Below are positions 52,059-61,424 of a DNA stretch of 64,000 nucleotides, one piece after another. Position 1 is the first letter of the stretch. The number at the start of each line of letters is the position of its first letter. The position numbers and the translations under genes were made by a program. The stretch comes from an uncultured Clostridia bacterium (GTDB lineage Bacteria; Bacillota; Clostridia; UBA1381): contig CAKSFT010000011.1 in NCBI GenBank assembly GCA_934454145.1, positions 1 through 64,000 on the forward strand. The letters run 5' to 3'. Below the pieces are notes generated by a model. The model was not told the origin of the DNA. It worked only from the letters and a program-made list of their open reading frames with translations, and did not search any database.

Positions 52059-52124
52059 TATAAATTATTTGCAAAAAATATAAAATTATTGCACAATATT
52101 TAAAACAAGACAAAAAAGACGTAA

Positions 52125-52280
52125 AAACAGGTAAAAATCAAGCCGGATTCGGAAGTATGTATATCTGAATCTGCGCCAAACGGTGCAAAGGTGTTGTATA
52201 CAGACGGTGAAGCGGCAAGGTCATTATATGTCGGGATTTTTTGCCGAAAGACCGAAATGTTGCGAAATCCGACAAAATGA
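52125..52280 (+). pseudogene. Possible gene remnant between GH3 and the nagB-like pseudogene
   Basis: A 51-codon frame without a start or ribosome site, reading KIKPDSEVCISESAPNGAKV and on to GIFCRKTEM. The codons look like real coding sequence (gcg cca aac ggt gca aag) and unlike the AT-rich flanks. I take it for the tail or middle of a lost gene. It could also be chance. Confidence 0.25.
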
Positions 52281-52290
52281 AACAAACCAA

Positions 52291-52319
52291 TTGACAAAAC
52301 AGAGATTTTTAATTAAGAT
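52291..52319 (+). promoter_or_regulatory. Promoter of the decayed sugar locus
   Basis: TTGACA (52291-52296) and TAAGAT (52314-52319) with a 17-base spacer, about 44 bases before the first start codon. The promoter appears intact although the genes are not. Confidence 0.6.
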
Positions 52320-52362
52320 AAATATGTGATAGTATGAAAACTGTACAAAAAGGAGAATCTGT

Positions 52363-52953
52363 ATGGAACTGAGAAAAGATAAGCTTGATGTAAAAATATT
52401 TGAAACACGCAATGAAATGGGGAAGGCGGCGGCAGATGACATTGCAAAATGCATAAAAAGATGCCTTGAGAGCAAGGCAGAAATCAATATGATTTTTGCG
52501 GCGGCGCCTTCTCAGAACGACATGCTTTTCCATCTGTGACGACAAGACGGCATAGAGTGGGAAAAGATAAATGCATACCATATGGATGAATACATAGGTT
52601 TAAATCCAAAGGCACCGCAATGTTTCAGCAAATTTCTGAAGATATATGTTTTTGATTTGAAGCCATTTAAAACGGTCAATTGCATAAACCCCGGGGCGGA
52701 GGATGCCGCAGAGGAATGTGAAAGATATGCGGAATTGCTGAAAAAAAATCCGCCGGATATTATGGCGGCAGAATATAATTTTTGTGTCGTCCCGGCACCG
52801 ACAAAGGCGGAGGCTGTGAAGAGGACAATATGCGGCGAAATTTCGGAGCAATGCCCGGCAACGATTTTGAGGAAAAAGGACAATGCAGTGATGTATTGTG
52901 ACAACGACAGCAGCAGATTGCTGAGAGAGGAGATAAAATGGGACTGGGGATAA
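52363..52953 (+). pseudogene. Glucosamine-6-phosphate deaminase/isomerase-like pseudogene
   Basis: One frame shows clear similarity to the NagB/RpiA-like fold: MIFAAAPSQNDMLFHL, then INAYHMDEYIGLNPKAPQ, AEECERYAELLKKNP and VVPAPTKAEAVKRTICGEIS. It is broken by TGA at 52537-52539, and a central block that normally carries the GxGxxGHIAFN active site is missing between NPPDI and AAEYNF, an in-frame deletion of perhaps 60 or more residues. Start ATG 52363 with AAGGAG. The 3' end overlaps the next gene start, as in an operon. Confidence 0.85.
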
Positions 52954-53547
52954 TAACAGATGAAGTGTCGCAGGACTTTGAGGAGGCATTGAACTTTGCG
53001 GACGAATTTGGGCTTGAATGTGTTGAACTGAGATCGGCGTGGGAAAAGGGACCGTTTGAATATGAAAGAGAGGACATTGTAAAAATAAAGAATCTGGCAG
53101 ACAAACACAATATTGAAATATGTGCGATTTCTTCCCCGGTTTTCAAGTGTGCATACAGCAAGGAAAATATAAAAATACACACAGAGGGTCTGGAAAAAAA
53201 TGGTTGAATTGGCAGAAATCCTGGGTGCTGACAAAATCAGATGCTTTGATTTTTTCAGAGATGAAAAAGTGACACATGAAATGATAAAAAATGCTTTTGA
53301 AAAGGGTTATGATTTTTGCGAGAAGGCGGGCATAACAATCGTTATAGAGTCTGAGCCAACAACAAATTCAAGCTGTTGCGAGGATATAGCGAATTTGGTT
53401 AAATATGTAAACAAGCCGTATTTTAAGGCATTGTATGACCCGGGCAATAACATATATTCAACCAACGAAGTGCCGTTTCCGCAAGGGTATGAGTATATAA
53501 AGGACATTGTCTGACATATACACATAAAGGACGCGGCATATACCATA
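52938..53547 (+). pseudogene. Sugar phosphate isomerase/epimerase pseudogene (xylose isomerase-like TIM barrel)
   Basis: It starts at ATG 52938 with GAGAGGAG. The N-terminal part reads MGLGIITDEVSQDFEEALNF and VELRSAWEKG. A seven-A run at 53194-53200 shifts the frame (six would keep it), and the protein resumes as MVELAEILGADKIRCFDFF and IVIESEPTTNS. A TGA at 53512-53514 then interrupts just before HIHIKDA, a conserved metal-site region. Past that point the family sequence ends and unrelated sequence follows in the same frame. It is therefore frameshifted, stopped and truncated. Confidence 0.85.
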
Positions 53548-53610
53548 ACAATAGGTGCCGGATTCCGGGCTGCAGGAGTTGAAGTAAAGACGGACATTGT
53601 CAAAAACTTT

Positions 53611-55584
53611 ATGGTTGCAGCGGTTGCGGCAACAAATTTTGCACAAAGCGGATTGGTTACGGATTATATGGATTTGTCAAATCAAAGTACAGCAACGGCT
53701 GTCGCTGACGGTGTGGCTTTGGTAAAAGGAGGGCAGACTGTAGCGTACTTAAAGGGTGATTACAACAAACTTGAAAATTATACCGCAATTTTTGATTTAT
53801 ACAAAATAGGAAATGCCACTTCCATAACATTCAACGCACAGTCGACAGCACAGGGGACATCGTCGGGCGCACCGCAGGGCTATGGTTGGACAGCTGTCGG
53901 ATGGTTTGGGAATAACGGCACACAAACAAGATTTATAAGGAGCTATAAAGGCGAGGGCATCGGACAAACCGATGACCAGGGCACGCACCTGGCAACAAGC
54001 AGCGGTCACAGTGAGATTGTCTGGGGAGACACCGTTACAGTGCCGAGCTTGGTGCCAAACCATATCAAACTGGAAAAACAAGGGGAAATAGGCAAGCTAT
54101 ATATCAAAAACGGAAATGATTATTCGCTGAAAGATACTTTTGATACTTTTGGATTGGATGCGGACGTTTCATCACCGACAACGGGATATTTGGGCATAGG
54201 CACGGATTCGCAAATTGTCGGTTTTGGCGATATTGTTATCACTGCATATCAGGAAATGCAGTATGGCGACATTACTTTTGATACGGAGGAAGACATTTAT
54301 GCTTCGACAACAAGCATCAGAGTGCCGTTTGAGGAAGATATATCACAAGTCAACAATGCGGCATCAAAGATTTCTCTTTCTGATGTATATGGAAACAATG
54401 TACCGTATACAACCCGCATTGACGGCAAAGTATTGACGATTGTTCCTTCTTATGAGTTGGAACGCGACTTGGCGTATTCACTCACGATTGAAAAAGGATT
54501 TGGGTACAGCGCGGTTACACTGAAAGATAAGGTTGCAAGATCCTTTAAAGTCAAGACAGTGGCGGCAACTGATTTGGCAAATGCGGATAATATTTTGCAA
54601 TATTTTGACCTTGCGGTCCAGCCGGGCGGAGAAAATGAGAATGTGTATGCCGGGATTTATGACGGGACAGCATATCTTAAGGGCGTAAACAACATGGCAT
54701 ATGTAAAGGGTGATTATACCAATCTTGAAGATTACACGGTTTCATTCTCCATGTACATGTCGGGAAATACAAATTTCATTACATTTAATGACGAGGCACA
54801 GAGAATAACCCAATATGCATTCAATGCACCGGATGCAGGCTATGGCTGGGCAGCGGTTGGCTGGTTTGACGGCAACAGAAAATTTGCAAGGAGCTACAGA
54901 GAAACTATGGGAACGGACTTTGGGGTTGCAAAATTTGCATCTGCAACACAGGATTCATCGGCTTTGATTGCGGCAAGCGATGCTATCCCTGACGGCGGCT
55001 GGTCGGATAATACAACAATCGAGTCGCTTGGCAAGATAAATAAAGAAAATCACATGAAGATAGACAAGTTTGGGACAAGGGCTGATTTTTATATTATGAA
55101 TGGTAATGGTGAATATCAGCTTGTGGACAGCTATGAAACAATGGATTGCGGACAAGGTGCAGATACACCGAAAAGCGGATATTTCGGCATCGGCACGGGG
55201 ACTCTGGAGGTTGGCTTTGGCGATGTAATAATCACAACAACAGAATTTATACAGGAAAGTATTTCGGTTGAGGATTATGAGATAAGGAACAGCGACACGG
55301 GAGAAATTGTTATGAGCAGCCTTGACGGTGTCAGCAATGTAAACGGATATGTGTATATAAACAGCAGTTATGCACAGGATATGCCGGTGGCGGTGGTTGC
55401 GGCGGCATTCATCGGAAAGAAAATGCTGAAGGCTGATGTGCTGAATATATCAAAGATAGGCAACGGAAGCGCAGAGCTGGAATTTAGTCTTTCGGGAATT
55501 TCAGGTGCAACACAGATTAAATTCTTCGTATGGGATTCGATGGGTTCGATGATTCCGTACACCGGTGCCGAGGAAGTATTTTGA
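53611..55584 (+). pseudogene. C-terminal part of a large secreted repeat protein, N terminus lost
   Basis: An open frame of 657 codons, in frame with the isomerase remnant and continuous with it from 53515. It holds two related laminin-G-like modules (about 15-205 and 325-540; compare VAYLKGDYNKLENYT with MAYVKGDYTNLEDYT, and GYGWTAVGWFGN with GYGWAAVGWFDG). A Big_5-like domain lies between them (DITFDTEEDIYASTTSIRVP). A short C-terminal module ends IKFFVWDSMGSMIPYTGAEE, typical of clostridial secreted glycan-degrading proteins. There is no signal peptide, catalytic domain or ribosome site. A deletion probably fused it to the isomerase gene. Confidence 0.7.
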
Positions 55585-55612
55585 TATAACTTAGATTTCT
55601 AAGTCACCAAGA

Positions 55613-55658
55613 AAGGGCTGTTTAAAAGTCAATTGACTTTTAAACAGCCCTTCTTTTT
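55613..55658. terminator. Bidirectional terminator of the GGGCTGT family
   Basis: AAGGGCTGTTTAAAAGTCAA and its exact complement form a 40-base perfect palindrome, followed by CTTTTTG. It lies between the converging repeat-protein gene and ctpA, and shares its layout with the terminators at 14641 and 38574. Confidence 0.85.
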
Positions 55659-55662
55659 GTAA

Positions 55663-56859
55663 TTATTTTTCTGTCAAGACTTCGACAGCTTTTTGCAGTT
55701 GTGTGTCTTCCTCATAAGACAGTTGTGAAACTGATTTTTCAATATTCAGCTTAACTTCTATATTGGGCTCTATGCCCTCGCCATGAATACATACACCGGA
55801 AGGAGTGTAGTATCTTGCTGATGTAACTGTGATTCCGGAACCGTCATATAGTGGAAATACGCTTTGCACAACGCCTTTGCCAAAGGTCTTTTCACCGATG
55901 AGTGTGGCTTTTTCATAATCCTTCAAAGCACCCGAGAGTACCTCTGATGCGGAGGCACTGCCGCCGTTTACCAGGACTGCCATCGGCAGGTCAACAGAAT
56001 TTTCCTGTGATTCATAATACTTTCTTTTGCCGTTTTTGTCCTCGGTGTATGTTATGACTCCGGCAGGGAGGATATAGTCTGCAATTTTTGTAACAACGTC
56101 CAGGTCGCCGCCCGGGTTGTTTCTCAAATCGATAATCAATGAAGAGACGTTTTCGTTTTGCAGTGCCGCCATTTTCTCGGTAAATTCGTCATAAGTATCC
56201 TTTGAGTCAGAGGCAAGTGCTTTGTTTTTGGAATTAAACTGTGTTATGCGGATATATCCCACGCCGCCGTCGAGAACCTTGGAGGATACACTTTCGCGGT
56301 TTATAACTTCACGCGGAACGCTGATATGCATTGTTTTTGTGCCCCGTTCTATGGTGAGGGTTACAGAGGTGCCTTCAAGGTTTTGTAGGTCTGCGCCCTT
56401 GATTGCGGAGACGGCTTCCTGCATTTGCTCTGCCCCATAAGAAACACCGTCAACAGCCGTGATATAGTCCCCCGCCATGATGCCTTTTTGCTCTGCCGGC
56501 TGACCCTCAATCGGGGCGATGACAACAAGCTTGCCGGAAGATGTGTCAGCACCCAGGATTATGCCTATCCCCAGATAGCTGTTTTGGATTTCGCCCATAA
56601 GGTTTTCATATTCGTCGCACGAATAATAATTTGTGTACGGGTCGTTCAAGGTTGCGGCGATAGACTTTGAGGCATAATCCGCCATTTTCTGCTCGTCGAT
56701 GTCGTATATGGAATAGTTTTCGATTATATCTGCAATTGTTTGTATTTTCCTGTCAAGCCCGTTATGCTTTTGGGTATGCATCGCGTCGCGCGCGGTGTTT
56801 GTCAGCAGACAGGTAATCAGTGCTGTTATAATTATGGTGAGTATGGTGTTTTTTTTCAA
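55663..56859 (-). CDS. ctpA: C-terminal processing peptidase, S41 family
   Basis: A membrane-anchored serine protease (398 residues). It has an N-terminal TM segment (about 5-22), a PDZ domain (about 90-175) and the tail-specific protease domain with the serine in NGGSASASEVLSGAL and the lysine in GEKTFGKGVVQS. The start is the TTG at 56859 with AAGGAGG 7 bases before it; the frame from 56925 adds a tail without a site. It follows ftsE-ftsX-envC-like genes, a group that controls wall cleavage at division. Confidence 0.92.
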   Translation of the reverse strand: MKKNTILTIIITALITCLLTNTARDAMHTQKHNGLDRKIQTIADIIENYSIYDIDEQKMADYASKSIAATLNDPYTNYYSCDEYENLMGEIQNSYLGIGIILGADTSSGKLVVIAPIEGQPAEQKGIMAGDYITAVDGVSYGAEQMQEAVSAIKGADLQNLEGTSVTLTIERGTKTMHISVPREVINRESVSSKVLDGGVGYIRITQFNSKNKALASDSKDTYDEFTEKMAALQNENVSSLIIDLRNNPGGDLDVVTKIADYILPAGVITYTEDKNGKRKYYESQENSVDLPMAVLVNGGSASASEVLSGALKDYEKATLIGEKTFGKGVVQSVFPLYDGSGITVTSARYYTPSGVCIHGEGIEPNIEVKLNIEKSVSQLSYEEDTQLQKAVEVLTEK

Positions 56860-56969
56860 AAAGCAAGCCTCCTTGTTAATGGGTAATCGGGAATAGAAAA
56901 ACGTCAACTTTGAAATTCCCGACATACGGGCAATCGCCCGATATATTATATGTGTTTTTTATAAATATA

Positions 56970-56998
56970 TGGGGAGGTATACAAAATAATACCTCCCC
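56970..56998 (-). terminator. Hairpin between the M23 peptidase gene and ctpA
   Basis: GGGGAGGTAT and ATACCTCCCC-type arms pair around ACAAAATA. No strong T-run follows on the minus strand, so read-through to ctpA is likely. Confidence 0.5.
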
Positions 56999-57049
56999 GG
57001 AATCTGCGCATGTCATTAAAAGTACCGGCAATGTGCAGATTATTGTTTT

Positions 57050-58243
57050 TTAAAAGAAATTCATCGGATTTACAAGACTGCCGTTTTTGGAAATTTCAAA
57101 ATGAATGTGAGGACCGGTTGAGTTCCCTGTCGAGCCTGCTTTTGCGATGACCTGTCCGCGTGTAACGGTTTGGTTGACGCTGACGCAAAGCCGGCTGTTG
57201 TGTGCATATAATGTTGTATAGCCGTTGCCGTGGTCGATGACAACATAGTTGCCATAGCTTCTGCCACTGCCGGCGACAATGACCGTGCCGCCGTCTGCCG
57301 CAAGCACATTAGTTCCGCTTGAAACCCCGATGTCGATTCCGCGGTGAATACTTGTCGCCGCGGCATTTGGCTTGTTGCGCTTTCCATAGCCGGAGGTTAT
57401 GCGCCCTCCTGCCGCCGCCGGCCATGTAAATTGCCCCGTGCCTTTCACGGCGACTGCCGAAGAACCACCGCCCGAGGCAGATTGCGCTTTTGCTGCTGCG
57501 GCTTGTTTTTTCTGCAATTCTTGCTGTGCCTTCTTGACCTGTGACATGATTGAATTGTATTCGTCCTCTGCGGCTTTTTCTTCTTTTTCAAGCGCGTTTA
57601 TGTCCGCATTGAGGCTGTCAATGATTTTCTGCTTTTCGGACTGCAAGTTTTTCAGTTCCGATTGCTTCGATTCCAGTATATTTTTCGCGCTGACCTGTTC
57701 TTCACGCTCGTTTATAACCGTTTGTTTTGCTTGCTCAAGCTCGGTCTGTGATGCGATATAGTCATCTATAACTTTTTTGTCATGCGAAACGATGTCCTGT
57801 AAAACAGATATTCTCGTAAGCAAATCGCCAAAGCCGTCTGCCTCAAGGAGTACCTCGAGGTAAGAGGAATTTCCGTATTCGTACATTATCCGCACCCTTT
57901 GCTTCAGGGTATCCTTGTTTTTGTCGATAGCCTCTTGCAATTCGCTGATCCTGTTGTTTTTTTCTTGTATTTCGGCATCTTTTTCTTTTATAACGGATTC
58001 AACATCGTCTATATCCTCTTCAATGCCGCTTATCTGCGCATCAAGCTCCATTCGCTTTGCAACCTGTGCGTCTTTTTCATTTTCTTTTGATTTTATCTGT
58101 GCCTGTTTTTCTTTGATTGTCTTGCTTCGTGCGTCCATTTCCTGTTTCAGCTCGCTTATGCTTTTTGCCGCAAAAACGGAACTGCAAGAGAGAGTTATGG
58201 CAAAAGCAAGAATCAGAGAAGTAAAAATTTTTGATTTTTTCAT
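57050..58243 (-). CDS. EnvC-like murein hydrolase activator, M23 domain
   Basis: A secreted 397-residue protein. It has a signal peptide (1-25, ending SSVFAA), a long coiled coil (about 27-255, rich in E, K, Q), an Ala/Gly linker, and a C-terminal M23 LytM domain with HRGIDIG and GPHIHFEI. The metal-binding histidines look intact, so it may itself cut peptidoglycan, as PcsB and CwlO-type partners do. It lies 12 bases after ftsX and is probably controlled by FtsEX. Confidence 0.93.
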   Translation of the reverse strand: MKKSKIFTSLILAFAITLSCSSVFAAKSISELKQEMDARSKTIKEKQAQIKSKENEKDAQVAKRMELDAQISGIEEDIDDVESVIKEKDAEIQEKNNRISELQEAIDKNKDTLKQRVRIMYEYGNSSYLEVLLEADGFGDLLTRISVLQDIVSHDKKVIDDYIASQTELEQAKQTVINEREEQVSAKNILESKQSELKNLQSEKQKIIDSLNADINALEKEEKAAEDEYNSIMSQVKKAQQELQKKQAAAAKAQSASGGGSSAVAVKGTGQFTWPAAAGGRITSGYGKRNKPNAAATSIHRGIDIGVSSGTNVLAADGGTVIVAGSGRSYGNYVVIDHGNGYTTLYAHNSRLCVSVNQTVTRGQVIAKAGSTGNSTGPHIHFEISKNGSLVNPMNFF

Positions 58244-58255
58244 TCTGACACCCCT

Positions 58256-59143
58256 TTATACATTAAGATATTTTCTCATTGATATCAAACTGCCGACTAT
58301 GCCTATAAGGCTGCCCGTCGAGACAAAAAGTGCGCCGAAAACGGGGGCAATCTGTGAATATGCAATGAGGTCAAAAAGACGCATGGTATCCACCACATAT
58401 TTTGTGAGGGAAACATATCCCCACGACATAAAACAAAAGGCAATAACAGCGCCGATGCAGCCTATAAGCATGCCTTCCATTATAAATGGCACTCTTATAA
58501 ATCTGTCGGTTGCACCGATATATTTCATTATGTTGATTTCTTTTCTGCGGTTAAACACCGTGAGGCGTATGGTGTTTGCCATGATGACAACGGCAACCAC
58601 CAACAGCAGAATCATAACCAGGATACTCAGTTTTTTCACAATGTTTGAGATTTTGACCACGATGTTTACAACGTCCTGTTTGTTTTGCACCTCTGCGACA
58701 TCGGATATCGCGGACAGCGCCGTGACTGTGTCGGCGGTTGCCTCAATGTCCAGAAGTTTAACTTTGTAGGAGTCGCGGAATGTGTCGCCTTCAAGCCCGG
58801 AGGCAAGCTCTTCGTTGCCGTCAAACATGTCCTCGACGACATAGTTGAAGGCGTCTTCTTTTGTGAAAAGCGATATTTCCTTTACATTTGCAACTTTCAG
58901 TATTTCGTCGCCGATGGCGGACACTCTTTCGGAAGATGTACCGTCGTTTATGTACACCTGGACTTCGCACTGGTCTTTGATTTGGTCGGTTATATAATTG
59001 ACGTTGAGTGAGATGACGGTGAACAGCCCAAGAATGAGAAGACAGCATGTGATTGTAAAGAGCGATGCAACCGTCATAAGCCCATTTCTGAAGATATTTT
59101 TCTTTGCCTGAGAAAAAGAATATTTGAATTTACTCAGCTTCAT
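58256..59143 (-). CDS. ftsX: Cell division protein FtsX
   Basis: The permease-like half of FtsEX, passing ATP hydrolysis in the cytosol to wall hydrolases outside. It has 295 residues: a cytosolic start, TM1 (about 22-48), an external domain (about 50-165) and three TM helices near the C terminus, with FNRRKEINIMKYIGATD. It overlaps ftsE by 14 bases. Confidence 0.95.
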   Translation of the reverse strand: MKLSKFKYSFSQAKKNIFRNGLMTVASLFTITCCLLILGLFTVISLNVNYITDQIKDQCEVQVYINDGTSSERVSAIGDEILKVANVKEISLFTKEDAFNYVVEDMFDGNEELASGLEGDTFRDSYKVKLLDIEATADTVTALSAISDVAEVQNKQDVVNIVVKISNIVKKLSILVMILLLVVAVVIMANTIRLTVFNRRKEINIMKYIGATDRFIRVPFIMEGMLIGCIGAVIAFCFMSWGYVSLTKYVVDTMRLFDLIAYSQIAPVFGALFVSTGSLIGIVGSLISMRKYLNV

Positions 59144-59819
59144 TTAAATATTCACCTCCCAGTTCGTCACGGACAATTTTGCCGTCTGCGACTTCTATGA
59201 CGCGTTTTTTCATCGCGTCGACAATTTCTTTGGCGTGTGTCGCCATTATGATGGTCGTCCCCATGGAATTTATGTTCTCAAAAAGTTCCATGATTTCCAT
59301 AGCTGTGCCGGGGTTCAGATTTCCTGTCGGCTCGTCGGCAATCAGGATTGACGGATTGTTCACCAAAGCACGTGCAAGCGCAACACGCTGCTGTTCGCCG
59401 CCCGAAAGCTCGCGCGGAAATACCTTTGCCTTGTGGCTCAGACCAACCTGGTTCAGCACAACAGGCACACGGCGGCGGATTTCTCTTTTTGAGGCGCCGA
59501 CTATCTGCATTGCAAATTCTACGTTTTCGTACACGGTTCTGTCCTCAAGCAATCTGAAGTCCTGGAAAACAACGCCCATTTTGCGGCGCAGATACGGTAT
59601 CTCCTTGTGCGTAATTTGCGTTATGTCCTCTCCATAAAGATAAACATGCCCGGAGGTGACATTTTCTTCGCGCATGATGAGCTTTGTGATGGTGGTTTTC
59701 CCGGCGCCGCTGGTGCCGACCAGAAAGACAAACTCACCGTTTTCGATTTTCAGATTCACTCCGTCAAGGGCAAGGGTGCCGTTGTCGTATTCTTTTACTA
59801 CATCCACTAATTCTATCAT
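59130..59819 (-). CDS. ftsE: Cell division ATP-binding protein FtsE
   Basis: The ATPase of FtsEX. It has 229 residues: Walker A GTSGAGKTT, signature LSGGEQQRVALARAL, Walker B ILIADEPTGNLNP and the switch histidine in MATHAKEIV. The ATG at 59819 follows GGAG at 7 bases; the frame from 59840 lacks a site. It is the first gene of the ftsE-ftsX-M23-ctpA run. Confidence 0.96.
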   Translation of the reverse strand: MIELVDVVKEYDNGTLALDGVNLKIENGEFVFLVGTSGAGKTTITKLIMREENVTSGHVYLYGEDITQITHKEIPYLRRKMGVVFQDFRLLEDRTVYENVEFAMQIVGASKREIRRRVPVVLNQVGLSHKAKVFPRELSGGEQQRVALARALVNNPSILIADEPTGNLNPGTAMEIMELFENINSMGTTIIMATHAKEIVDAMKKRVIEVADGKIVRDELGGEYLNEAE

Positions 59820-59842
59820 AAATAATCTCCATTCTGTCAAAC

Positions 59843-59915
59843 GGACTGTAAAAATCGGGCAAAAGCACCGAAAATGACATATAATTTTCGGTGTGCCGCA
59901 CTGTTTTTACAGTCC
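59843..59915 (-). terminator. Long hairpin between the regulator gene and ftsE
   Basis: GGACTGTAAAAA (59843-59854) and TTTTTACAGTCC (59904-59915) are the outer arms; CACCGAAAA and TTTTCGGTG form an inner stem. It should end the regulator transcript. The outer arms resemble those of the repeated terminator family. Confidence 0.7.
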
Positions 59916-59942
59916 CCCGTTTAACCGGAAAATTCTTCGCGG

Positions 59943-61028
59943 TTATATTTTCATTGAATTTGATACAAGGTATTTGTGCACCATCATGGCAACCTTGAAT
60001 ACTATTGCCTGGTCAAATTTCCTCAGGTCAAGACCTGTAAGCTTGTATATCTTTTCCAGTCTGTACACCAGTGTGTTTCTGTGTACAAAGAGCTGTCTTG
60101 ATGTTTCGGACACATTCAGGTCGTTCTCAAAGAATTTGTTGATGGTGAGGATTGTTTCGTTGTCAAGCAAGGTGATGTCGCCTTTTTTGAAAACCTCCTG
60201 GAGGAAAAGCTCGCAAAGCTTTATCGGGAGCTGATAAATAAGTCTGCCGATTCCCAGGTTCTGATAGTTGAGGATATACTTTTCCTCGTTGAAAACCTTG
60301 CCGACTTCCAGGGCAATCTGTGCTTCTTTATAAGCGCTGTTAAGCTCGTTTATCGTTTCTGCAACCGTGCTTACGCCGACAAGAACCGTCAGCATGGTTT
60401 CGGCACGGATTGTGTCCAGTATGGATTGTGCGACAGAGTCAAGATATTCCGACGTAGTGCTGTCGCGGAGTTCTTTTATGAGTACAATGTTGTCGCTGTC
60501 AATGTTCACGACAAAATCACGTTCCTTGTCGGGAAACATGTTTCTTATGACTTCGTATATTCCGCTGTCGCCGCGCTTCTGGACTTTTATATAGAATACC
60601 GCGCGCGGAATATCTGTTTCCACATGCAGCTCGTGTGCCTTTTGGTGCAAATCGTAAGCAAGCATGTTGTCAAAGATAATGTTCTGGACAAATATGGTTT
60701 TGTCATATTTTTCGTCATAATAATAGCGTACGTTGTTTGCGGCAACAGTGACAGCGTTGCAGCAATATTTTGAAACCTCGTCTATGCCCTCTACATAAAC
60801 TATGTATTCGGGGTAAGGTTTGCCGGAAAGCAGACGAACCGTGTAGCCGTTTTTGAAGAAAATTTTGTCATCGTTCGGTACAGCATAAACCAATTCTTCT
60901 ATAATGTCCTCCGAAACCTCGTTTCCGTTTGAGGCAAGAACAAGCCCCTGTGCATCGGCTATACCGAAACGTTTGGGGAATACTTCCGCCATCTGGGCAA
61001 CAATGTTTTGAAATGCTTTACTAATCAT
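59943..61028 (-). CDS. PucR/CdaR family transcriptional regulator
   Basis: A 361-residue regulator. The N-terminal part (about 1-125) resembles the sugar-diacid sensor region of CdaR proteins (FPKRFGIADAQGLVLASNG). A degenerate GGDEF-like region lies in the middle, and the C-terminal PucR helix-turn-helix is clear: FFENDLNVSETSRQLFVHRN then TLVYRLEKI. The ligand and targets are unknown. It precedes ftsE on the same strand but a hairpin separates them. Confidence 0.88.
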   Translation of the reverse strand: MISKAFQNIVAQMAEVFPKRFGIADAQGLVLASNGNEVSEDIIEELVYAVPNDDKIFFKNGYTVRLLSGKPYPEYIVYVEGIDEVSKYCCNAVTVAANNVRYYYDEKYDKTIFVQNIIFDNMLAYDLHQKAHELHVETDIPRAVFYIKVQKRGDSGIYEVIRNMFPDKERDFVVNIDSDNIVLIKELRDSTTSEYLDSVAQSILDTIRAETMLTVLVGVSTVAETINELNSAYKEAQIALEVGKVFNEEKYILNYQNLGIGRLIYQLPIKLCELFLQEVFKKGDITLLDNETILTINKFFENDLNVSETSRQLFVHRNTLVYRLEKIYKLTGLDLRKFDQAIVFKVAMMVHKYLVSNSMKI

Positions 61029-61339
61029 AATAAATCCTCCGCTTTATATTAAATTTTTACATAAATCTACAAAGAAGATAAACCCTGTGCATACCATCGC
61101 AAATGTGAAAAAATAAGGATTTTTATACACCCGGCAATCATACACGAAAATATTATATCATAAAAATCGGCATTTGTACAGTTTTTTTGAAGAAAAAATT
61201 TAATTTTTTTGTAACATTTACAATATATTCACAAAATTTTGGCATTGCGGCAAATATTTTGCCTTATATTAAGGAAAAAAAATAGACCGGAAAATATATT
61301 TTTTTGAGCTTTTTGACGAACAAAACGGGAAATTTATAC
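61029..61339. other. AT-rich divergent intergenic region
   Basis: About 310 bases between the regulator gene and the dlt-like promoter, without a gene. It is rich in A and T runs and holds no clear repeat or riboswitch. Confidence 0.5.
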
Positions 61340-61368
61340 TTTACAATGCGTACAGAGCGTGGTATAAT
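61340..61368 (+). promoter_or_regulatory. Promoter of the dlt-like cluster
   Basis: TTTACA (61340-61345) and TATAAT (61363-61368) with a 17-base spacer, about 57 bases before the TTG start. Confidence 0.7.
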
Positions 61369-61424
61369 AATTACGTTTGATGAAAAACATATCCATGACG
61401 CTTTTTTGGACGGAGGTTATTATA

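Noticed and set aside
52537..53514. Selenocysteine or reassigned TGA in the two sugar genes
   Set aside because: Many intact genes here end in TGA, no SECIS-like hairpin follows the codons, and the same genes carry a deletion and a frameshift.
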